This document shows, in pieces, positions 1 through 4,780 of a stretch of DNA of 5,616 bases (position 1 is its first letter; the number at the start of each line of letters is the position of its first letter). Location of the stretch: the NCBI GenBank assembly GCA_018715825.1, contig DVKU01000140.1, positions 1-5,616 on the forward strand. Reading direction: 5' to 3'. The notes under the pieces were generated by a model. It was given only the letters and a program-made list of their open reading frames with translations, was not told where the DNA came from and ran no database searches. A program made the translations under genes and the position numbers. Source of the stretch: Candidatus Avacholeplasma faecigallinarum. GTDB taxonomy: Bacteria; Bacillota_I; Bacilli_A; Acholeplasmatales; Anaeroplasmataceae.

Positions 1-484
1 AAATCACTTAAAAAAATATAATATTGAAGCTAAGCCTTATCCATCATTAGCCCTCGGTAGCATTGGTATGTCATTAGAAAAACTTGCCAGTATATATTAT
101 CAGTTTTTCCAAAAAGGCTACTATGTAAATCCAACCTTTATAAAAGAAATCTCTTTAAATACCAAAACATATAAAATAACACCTAGTAAAGCCCGACTTT
201 TAAAAGCAGAAATATGTGAAGAGGTAAAAAAATTATTATATGCACCGTTTGATATAAATATAGATCATGCAACCTGCAAAAACTTAAATAAAGATTTAAA
301 AACTAAATGCTATGGCAAAAGCGGTTCTACAGACTATGATTCCTATATGGTAGGATTTAACGATTCCAATTTAGTAATAACCTGGTGTGGAGATATAAAC
401 AATGCCTTATTATTAGATTATCAATATAAAAGCCTAGCTAAAAAGCTTTTTGTAAATACCATAAATACTTTATCCATTAGCTAA
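1..484 (+). CDS. Penicillin-binding protein, C-terminal part of the transpeptidase domain (5' end outside window)
   Basis: The reading frame is open from base 2 with no start, so the gene begins upstream of the window; the ATG at 68 is internal. The product is the C-terminal end of a peptidoglycan transpeptidase, most likely a bifunctional class A PBP, which cross-links cell-wall stem peptides outside the membrane. Direct evidence: the segment YPSLALGSIGMSLEKLASIY (about 41-100) matches the conserved stretch after the SxN motif in class A PBPs. The third active-site motif, usually KTGTT, appears as KSGST at 317-331, followed by the typical D-x-D-S-Y-M-V-G-F-N and a TWCG stretch. The Ser and SxxK/SxN motifs lie upstream and cannot be seen. 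Only about 50 residues follow KSGST, so there is no C-terminal extension such as a PASTA or long Thr/Pro-rich tail. The gene converges on the minus-strand genes to its right. The family is clear; class A versus class B rests on the LALGS segment. Confidence 0.87.
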   Translation, partial: NHLKKYNIEAKPYPSLALGSIGMSLEKLASIYYQFFQKGYYVNPTFIKEISLNTKTYKITPSKARLLKAEICEEVKKLLYAPFDINIDHATCKNLNKDLKTKCYGKSGSTDYDSYMVGFNDSNLVITWCGDINNALLLDYQYKSLAKKLFVNTINTLSIS

Positions 485-486
485 GC

Positions 487-515
487 AAAAAAAACCTAAA
501 GAATTATTCTCTAGG
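487..515 (-). terminator. Intrinsic terminator after the YjcZ-like gene
   Basis: On the minus strand a hairpin (495-515) with arms CCTAGAGAA and TTCTTTAGG pairs over nine positions, one of them G-T, around a three-base loop. It is followed directly by eight T residues (494-487). It begins 19 bases after the stop codon of the small minus-strand gene and ends just past the stop of the convergent penicillin-binding protein. Read on the plus strand the hairpin is followed only by a broken T run, so it is at best a weak terminator for that gene. Confidence 0.82.
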
Positions 516-534
516 CATATAATTTTAAACCAAA

Positions 535-669
535 TTAATTAACCCATGCTGCACCGACAAGAATTATTAGTATAAATAAAACCAATATAAATGCAAATCC
601 ACCACCACAGGTATTTTTCTTACAACAATCTGTATTAGTATTTGTATTTATTCCACATGTGTTTGCCAT
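535..669 (-). CDS. YjcZ-family tiny membrane protein (44 aa), Cys-containing N-terminus
   Basis: A 44-codon ORF runs from the ATG at 669 to a TAA at 535-537. Residues 22-43 form GGGFAFILVLFILIILVGAA, a close match to the GGGFALIVVLFILLIIVG core of the YjcZ / tiny-TM family known from Bacillus and other Firmicutes, where it is annotated as a sporulation-associated small protein. The N-terminal half is polar, rich in Asn and Thr, and holds four cysteines (C5, C15, C16, C21). The C-terminal half is one predicted membrane helix ending in WVN. A good ribosome binding site (AGGGGTGA, 674-681) precedes the ATG, and a strong terminator follows the stop. The molecular function of the family is not established. 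A sporulation role is only an inference from family naming; no other sporulation gene is visible here. Confidence that it is a real gene is high because motif, RBS and terminator agree. Confidence 0.87.
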   Translation of the reverse strand: MANTCGINTNTNTDCCKKNTCGGGFAFILVLFILIILVGAAWVN

Positions 670-673
670 ACTA

Positions 674-681
674 TCACCCCT
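674..681 (-). promoter_or_regulatory. Ribosome binding site of the YjcZ-like gene
   Basis: AGGGGTGA on the minus strand ends four bases before the ATG at 669. The GGTGA part can pair with the 3' end of 16S rRNA. The site fixes the start of a gene shorter than usual ORF-calling limits. It lies only three bases downstream of the long inverted repeat. Confidence 0.75.
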
Positions 682-684
682 AAT

Positions 685-735
685 ATAAAGTATGAAAAAA
701 GCCTTAAAAATGCTAAGGCTTTTTTCATACTTTAT
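685..735 (-). terminator. Long perfect inverted repeat, probable bidirectional terminator of the htrA unit
   Basis: Bases 685-706 and 714-735 are exact reverse complements (22 bp) around a seven-base loop. The core is GCCTTA/TAAGGC flanked by runs of six A and six T, so on either strand the GC stem is followed by T6, as in a bidirectional Rho-independent terminator. The repeat includes the last codon position and stop codon of the HtrA gene (732-735). On the minus strand it would end the transcript coming from the htrA operon. The downstream small gene begins only 15 bases beyond it, so the element may also act as a partial terminator or processing site that sets that gene's expression. Confidence 0.82.
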
Positions 736-1829
736 TTAAATGTTATAGTTAAGGTTGTTGTGGTAGGCTCATTATTTATTAAACGATAAACCTTTAGCTG
801 TAAGGAATCGTCTAGAGTAATTGTATTTAATGCATAGGAAATATCATCCATAGTAGTAACCTTATTACCATTAATTTCTAAAATGACATCATATAAATTT
901 ACACCACATTTTTTAGCGGCAGAATCAAGACTAGAAAATGAAGCAATTACAAAATAAACACAATCATCAGAAACTGGTAAATATTTTGAATACTCATTAT
1001 CTGGATTTAATACGGTATTAACAGTAGCCACACTAACACCTAATAAAGGACGCTCTATTGCAGAATTACTCTTTTCAATATCCTCAATACAGGTTTTTAC
1101 TAAATCTAGGGCAATCGCAAAGCCACGACCTTCTACTGGAATTTGCTCCTCATAGCCAGATTCACTTTGAGAATAAGTCCAAATCTCCTTAGAGCCATTA
1201 ATACCAATCAATCTACCCTCTAAATTAAATAGACCTCCACCTGAGTTACCAGGGTTAATAGCCGCATCAGTTGAGATTGATAGCTTAGAAACAGATGACA
1301 CTACACCAGTCGTTAAAATATTAAAATTATCTAATCCTAAAGGGCATCCAATTGCTAAAACACTTTGACCCACAGAAACTAAATCATTATCATCATAATT
1401 AAAGAAATCATTTACATAAATTTCATCCTTTAATGAACTAGTTAAAAGATCAAGATTAAATGTTACTACAGCAATATCGTTTTTAGTATCATAGCCTATA
1501 CATTTAGCAGAAACATACTTTGAATTTCCAAAATAAACTGCTATATTAGTCATATCCTCAACAACGTGAGCATTAGTAACAACATAATACAATGATTTAT
1601 CTTCATCGTATTTATAAATCACCCCAGAACCAGTTGCAGAAACACTTTTATTAGAAACAGCTAAGCCAACACAGCCCTTAGAAACACGTTCATAAACACT
1701 TGTGATATCATTTTCAATTTTAGTATACTCTACCTCATCACTAATTTTAGTAATAATTCCTTGCGTACATGAGGTTAAAGAAATTACTACTACAAAAAAC
1801 AATAGAAAAGTAATTAATTTTTTTTTCAT
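732..1829 (-). CDS. HtrA/DegP-like trypsin-family serine protease with PDZ domain, predicted lipoprotein
   Basis: This 365-residue envelope protease probably degrades or processes misfolded extracytoplasmic proteins, as the HtrA/DegP family does. The N-terminus is a lipoprotein signal: KKK, a hydrophobic run at 5-18, then a lipobox LTSC with Cys21 as the predicted lipid anchor. The protease domain spans about 45-245, with all three catalytic residues in standard contexts: His88 in VVTNAHVV, Asp118 in YDTKNDIAV and Ser196 in NPGNSGGGL. A PDZ domain covers about 258-365 (PLLGV start, then CGVNLYDVILEINGNKV). Only one PDZ is present, as is usual for Gram-positive HtrA. Many Firmicutes HtrA proteins have an N-terminal membrane helix, so lipid anchoring is less common. 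Six more cysteines (53, 110, 162, 247, 290, 308) follow the anchor Cys. The start is the ATG at 1829 with RBS AGGTGGG (1833-1839), which overlaps the tatD stop codon, so translation is probably coupled to tatD. The 3' end lies inside a terminator hairpin. Confidence 0.93.
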   Translation of the reverse strand: MKKKLITFLLFFVVVISLTSCTQGIITKISDEVEYTKIENDITSVYERVSKGCVGLAVSNKSVSATGSGVIYKYDEDKSLYYVVTNAHVVEDMTNIAVYFGNSKYVSAKCIGYDTKNDIAVVTFNLDLLTSSLKDEIYVNDFFNYDDNDLVSVGQSVLAIGCPLGLDNFNILTTGVVSSVSKLSISTDAAINPGNSGGGLFNLEGRLIGINGSKEIWTYSQSESGYEEQIPVEGRGFAIALDLVKTCIEDIEKSNSAIERPLLGVSVATVNTVLNPDNEYSKYLPVSDDCVYFVIASFSSLDSAAKKCGVNLYDVILEINGNKVTTMDDISYALNTITLDDSLQLKVYRLINNEPTTTTLTITFK

Positions 1830-1832
1830 TTT

Positions 1833-1839
1833 CCCACCT
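1833..1839 (-). promoter_or_regulatory. htrA ribosome binding site overlapping the tatD stop
   Basis: AGGTGGG on the minus strand shares its first two bases with the TAG stop of the upstream gene (1838-1840) and sits three bases before the htrA ATG. This arrangement favours co-transcription and translational coupling of the two genes. Confidence 0.7.
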
Positions 1840-2596
1840 ATATTCCAAATAATTTTTCACTATTTAAAGAAGTGATTTTTTCAACATCCTCATATGACAT
1901 CTCTCTTAATTTAGCTATTTCCGAAGCTACATACACAACATAACTAGACTCATTTCTTTTTCCACGATATATTCCTGGAGCTAGATAAGGACAATCAGTT
2001 TCAACTAACAGCCTATCAATAGGAATATTTGTAGCAACTCTTTTACTTTCTTTAGCATTTTTAAAGGTAACAGGTCCTCCTAAAGAAATATAAAAACCCA
2101 ATTTAATAAATTCATTAGCCATTTCTAATGAACCACTATAGCAATGCATTACACCTCTAAGCATACCTTTATATTTACTTAATATTTCATAGGTATCCAT
2201 TGTAGCATCTCGCATATGAACTATTAATGGTAAATCATATAAAATAGCTAATTCAATTTGTGCTTTAAACAACTTTTTTTGATTTTCAATATTATCCTTA
2301 CCATAATGATAATCAAGTCCACATTCACCAATAGCATAAACCTTATTTGCTTTTAAAAAATCTTGCAAAATCATAACCTTTTTTTGCCAACCATCATCAG
2401 CCTCACATGGATGCATTCCCGCAGTTGGATAAAATATATTATATTTTCGGCTTAACTCCATGGCTTTATTATTTGTCGATTCGGAAAATCCCACTAAAAC
2501 TATTTTATTTACACCTTGAGATTTACATCTTGAAATACATTGGTCTAAATCATCACTAAATTCGTCTTCAAACAAATGTGAATGTGTATCAATCAT
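1838..2596 (-). CDS. tatD: TatD-family metal-dependent hydrolase (DNase-like)
   Basis: This 252-residue cytoplasmic TIM-barrel hydrolase of the TatD/YcfH/YabD family carries metal-dependent phosphodiesterase (3'-5' exonuclease type) activity in characterised members. Numbered from the chosen start, the metal ligands are all visible: His5 and His7 in MIDTHSHL, Glu91 in IGECGLDYHY, His127 in PLIVHMRDA, His151 in MHCYSG and Asp201 in VETDCPYLAP. The downstream RGKRNE motif is also typical. The length is normal for the family. I chose the ATG at 2596 because MIDTHSH is the conserved family start and an AAGGTGGG site lies eight bases upstream. A longer frame reaching a TTG at 2626 adds ten unconserved residues without a ribosome site. 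The start overlaps the end of the vanZ gene by 8 bases, and the stop overlaps the htrA ribosome site, so the three genes form an operon. The paralogue within the family (YabD or other) cannot be decided, since the usual metS/rnmV neighbours are absent. Confidence 0.95.
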   Translation of the reverse strand: MIDTHSHLFEDEFSDDLDQCISRCKSQGVNKIVLVGFSESTNNKAMELSRKYNIFYPTAGMHPCEADDGWQKKVMILQDFLKANKVYAIGECGLDYHYGKDNIENQKKLFKAQIELAILYDLPLIVHMRDATMDTYEILSKYKGMLRGVMHCYSGSLEMANEFIKLGFYISLGGPVTFKNAKESKRVATNIPIDRLLVETDCPYLAPGIYRGKRNESSYVVYVASEIAKLREMSYEDVEKITSLNSEKLFGI

Positions 2597-3077
2597 GTTT
2601 TTTTCCCACCTTAACAATAAAAACAATTGTCATTATAAGTTCTATTATAACTAACATAGTTAATGCACCAATCGAATCAATAATAACATCTTCAACTCTA
2701 GGTGTTCTACCACTAGAAAAAGTTTGATGATATTCATCACTGATGGCATAAAATATGCATATAACTAGGCTAATTATATAATTAATTCTGTATTTTTTCA
2801 AATGAATAAGCATTAAATAGCAAAAAAAACATAATATCCCATATTCTATAAAATGAGCTGTTTTACTCAAGTAAAAAGAATAATCATTTAAAATTTGTTG
2901 TTTTTTTAATTCAGAATAGGTATTAAACTTATCCCCATGAAAGATATTTACTACAAACCTTAATAAACCAATTTTTTCAGCATCAACCTCATTAGAGGTT
3001 TTAGAAGAAAAATAAAAAATTAACAGCATCCATAATATAGTTAGTACAAGCCCTAAAATTGGTATAAATTTTCTCAT
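2589..3077 (-). CDS. VanZ-family integral membrane protein
   Basis: This 162-residue protein has four predicted membrane helices (about 4-24, 74-92, 97-115 and 131-157). Family hallmarks are visible: WMLLIFYFSS in the first helix, KTAHFIEYG at 72-80, SDEYHQTF at 113-120 and GRTPRVEDVIIDSIG at 123-137. VanZ itself gives low-level teicoplanin resistance by an unsettled mechanism. Most chromosomal relatives are of unknown function and should not be read as resistance genes; no vanHAX or regulator genes are present here. The start is the ATG at 3077 with GAGGGTGA just upstream (3081-3088). The stop is a TGA that overlaps the start of tatD in ATGATTGA, so the two genes are translationally linked. 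A promoter-like box lies directly upstream. Family assignment is firm; role is unknown. Confidence 0.9.
   Translation of the reverse strand: MRKFIPILGLVLTILWMLLIFYFSSKTSNEVDAEKIGLLRFVVNIFHGDKFNTYSELKKQQILNDYSFYLSKTAHFIEYGILCFFCYLMLIHLKKYRINYIISLVICIFYAISDEYHQTFSSGRTPRVEDVIIDSIGALTMLVIIELIMTIVFIVKVGKKHD
2605..2612 (-). promoter_or_regulatory. tatD ribosome binding site that decides its start
   Basis: AAGGTGGG on the minus strand lies eight bases before the ATG at 2596, inside the last codons of the vanZ-family gene. It supports the short TatD form beginning MIDTHSH and excludes the longer TTG-initiated frame, which would start upstream of this site. Confidence 0.8.
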
Positions 3078-3095
3078 AATTCACCCTCAGTACTT

Positions 3096-3106
3096 ATTAT
3101 ATCACA
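3096..3106 (-). promoter_or_regulatory. Candidate extended -10 promoter of the vanZ-tatD-htrA unit
   Basis: On the minus strand TGTGATATAAT contains a perfect TATAAT box (3101-3096) preceded by TGn, the extended -10 form that can work without a good -35; none is visible at 17 bases. Transcription would start near 3088-3089, giving a leader of only about 11 bases that begins at the ribosome site GAGGGTGA. The 62-base gap (3078-3139) shows no terminator for the ABC genes, so read-through from upstream is also possible. Confidence 0.5.
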
Positions 3107-3139
3107 CATACCATTAATTTATTTTAGTTAGTTATAATT

Positions 3140-3910
3140 TTATGACAATAACATCTCATCAGAAAAATGCTCTGAATATAATTGCAAAAGCTTTTCTTCT
3201 GTCATTTGTTGTTTTTTCTCACCAGCAATATCCAATACAATTTTACCTTGATTTAAGATAATTAATCTATTACCATAATTTAAAGCTGTTTTTAAATTAT
3301 GAGTTATCATTAATGTAGTAATTTTTTTATTATTTACTATATCATTTGTTATATTCATAATCTCCTCTTGAGCCTTGGGATCTAAAGCGGCTGTATGCTC
3401 ATCTAATAATAAAAGCTTAGGATTGCTCATAGTAGCCATATATAAGGTTAAAGCCTGTCGCATTCCTCCACTTAAATCCTTGCATTGTGATTTTAGATTA
3501 TTTTCTAAATTTAAATTAAATTTTTTTAAATCATTAATTGTTTTTTGTTCAAATGCTTTTTTAAAACCTTTTTTCAAAAACGTTTTGGCTTTAGAGGCAA
3601 GAAGCATATTTTCATAAACAGTTAAATTGGGTGCTGTCCCCTTTAAGGGATCCTGATAAACAATTCCAATTTCCTTCATACGCTTATATTTTTTTTCATT
3701 ATTAAGATTTTTACCATCTAGTAATATACTTCCCTCATATTTTACAGAACCTATGATAGAATTATACAAAGTTGATTTACCAGCCCCATTAGAACCTAAA
3801 ATACATATAAAATCATGGTCTTCGACAGTCAAATCTAATTCATTTAAAACTACCTTTTCAAGTGGTTCATCTTTATAAAATACTACTTTCAAATTTTTTA
3901 TTTCAAGCAT
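3140..3910 (-). CDS. ABC importer ATP-binding protein, TrpZ-like (COG1101 type)
   Basis: This 256-residue ATPase energises the importer encoded with the next two genes upstream; it acts at the inner face of the membrane. All nucleotide-binding motifs are intact: Walker A GSNGAGKST at 39-47, Q-loop Gln86 in VYQDP, signature LSGGM at 146-150, Walker B LLLLDE at 166-171, D-loop ALDP at 175-178 and switch His204 in MITHN. The DEHTAALDPK form after Walker B is characteristic of the ATPases paired with COG2984 binding proteins and COG4120 permeases, which include the streptococcal TrpXYZ tryptophan-uptake type. The ATG at 3910 is preceded by AAAGGGTGG (3920-3928) with a nine-base spacer, and the gene overlaps the end of the permease gene by 13 bases, which indicates coupled translation. 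The ABC ATPase call is certain; the substrate is inferred only from the family. Confidence 0.95.
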   Translation of the reverse strand: MLEIKNLKVVFYKDEPLEKVVLNELDLTVEDHDFICILGSNGAGKSTLYNSIIGSVKYEGSILLDGKNLNNEKKYKRMKEIGIVYQDPLKGTAPNLTVYENMLLASKAKTFLKKGFKKAFEQKTINDLKKFNLNLENNLKSQCKDLSGGMRQALTLYMATMSNPKLLLLDEHTAALDPKAQEEIMNITNDIVNNKKITTLMITHNLKTALNYGNRLIILNQGKIVLDIAGEKKQQMTEEKLLQLYSEHFSDEMLLS

Positions 3911-4764
3911 ACTTTTTTACCACCCTTTCTTTTGATTTTTACCTTCGAAAGACAAATGCAAGCTATGATAGCTAAAGCACTTATTAATTTCATAGCGGTT
4001 GGTTCACCAGCTATATGTAAAACACCTAAATAAATAAATCTATAAATTATGCTTCCAATTGCTATAGCAACAAGCATTATTTTAAGGTTATGACGGTACC
4101 TAATTAATGCTTCACCTATAATTATTGTTGCAACACCAACAACCATCATACCTACACCAAAGCTAGAATCATAATAGCGTTGATATTGGGCAAATATAGC
4201 TCCTGACAGGGCAATTAGCATATTTGATAGCATTAATCCTAATATTTTTAATTTATCGATATCAACATTTAATGTTTCAATCATTACCTCATTATCTCCA
4301 CAGGCTCTAATTGATAAGCCCATTTTTGTTTTAAAGAAAAATATTAAAAAAATTATAATAGCTACTACTATTAAGAAAATAACTAACAAGGACAATATAT
4401 CATTATTTTGAAAAAATATAGTTCTATTAGATTTTTCTAACATAATATTGGGATCTAATTTTGTCACCCATAAATTTATAGTATAAAAAGCAGTTAGAGT
4501 TAAAATACCAGCTAAAACCTTATCTATTTTTAGCTTAGTATGCAATATTGCAGTGATAAAGCCAGCAAAGGCTCCACCTATTAATGAACCAATTATACCT
4601 AATATGGCTAAATCATATTGGCATAACATTATAGAGATAGCTGCTCCTAAGGTAAATGAAGCCTCTGCCGTTAAATCTGTGAAATTTAAAATTTTAAAGG
4701 AAATAAATATCCCAAAACCTAGTATCGAGAAAATTAATCCTAATATGATGGTATTAAGAATCAT
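3898..4764 (-). CDS. ABC importer permease, TrpY-like (COG4120 type)
   Basis: This is the membrane channel of the importer, related to the branched-chain amino acid (LivH/LivM) permease group. It has about eight to nine hydrophobic segments over 288 residues. Family features are the early LNFTDLTAEASFTLGAA stretch, the cytoplasmic coupling segment KTKMGLSIRACGDNEVM (about 145-161), and the later SGAIFAQYQRYYD and VGVATIIIGEALI stretches. The sequence ends in a Lys-rich cytoplasmic tail. I chose the ATG at 4764 because it lies eight bases from the AAAAGGAG site (4773-4780). The ATG at 4770 is only two bases from that site and a GTG at 4773 overlaps it; these would add only two or three residues. 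The ribosome site overlaps the stop of the binding-protein gene, and the 3' end overlaps the ATPase gene by 13 bases. Only one permease gene is present, so the channel is probably a homodimer. Confidence 0.92.
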   Translation of the reverse strand: MILNTIILGLIFSILGFGIFISFKILNFTDLTAEASFTLGAAISIMLCQYDLAILGIIGSLIGGAFAGFITAILHTKLKIDKVLAGILTLTAFYTINLWVTKLDPNIMLEKSNRTIFFQNNDILSLLVIFLIVVAIIIFLIFFFKTKMGLSIRACGDNEVMIETLNVDIDKLKILGLMLSNMLIALSGAIFAQYQRYYDSSFGVGMMVVGVATIIIGEALIRYRHNLKIMLVAIAIGSIIYRFIYLGVLHIAGEPTAMKLISALAIIACICLSKVKIKRKGGKKVCLK

Positions 4765-4772
4765 TTTCATCA

Positions 4773-4780
4773 CTCCTTTT
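4773..4780 (-). promoter_or_regulatory. Permease ribosome binding site
   Basis: AAAAGGAG on the minus strand is the only classic GGAG-type site in this window. It overlaps the binding-protein stop codon (4779-4781) and favours the third of three closely spaced possible permease starts (GTG 4773, ATG 4770, ATG 4764). Confidence 0.72.

Noticed and set aside
68..70. ATG as the start of the penicillin-binding protein fragment
   Set aside because: The frame continues upstream with conserved family sequence (YPSLALGSIG), so this Met is internal.
541..666. Possible non-coding RNA in the gap between the penicillin-binding protein and htrA
   Set aside because: The stretch is explained by a coding frame with family resemblance, ribosome site and terminator.
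2589..2591. TGA read as tryptophan (Mycoplasma-type code)
   Set aside because: All Trp codons in the genes here are TGG, no gene has an internal TGA, and this TGA forms a normal stop/start overlap with tatD. Reading through it reaches further stops within a few codons.
2597..2626. N-terminal extension of TatD beginning at a TTG
   Set aside because: The ten extra residues are not conserved, the TTG lacks a ribosome site, and a strong site lies downstream of it, directly before the ATG of MIDTHSH.
2589..3077. Glycopeptide resistance locus based on the VanZ homologue
   Set aside because: There are no vanH, vanA, vanX, vanS or vanR genes nearby, and chromosomal VanZ-family proteins are widespread with mostly unknown roles.
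3078..3139. Terminator for the ABC operon
   Set aside because: The gap holds only AT-rich sequence without a GC-containing stem or a T run after one; no hairpin could be supported.
3375..3617. 80-codon plus-strand open frame
   Set aside because: It lies wholly antisense to the intact ABC ATPase gene, has no family resemblance or ribosome site, and its length is expected by chance opposite a coding gene.
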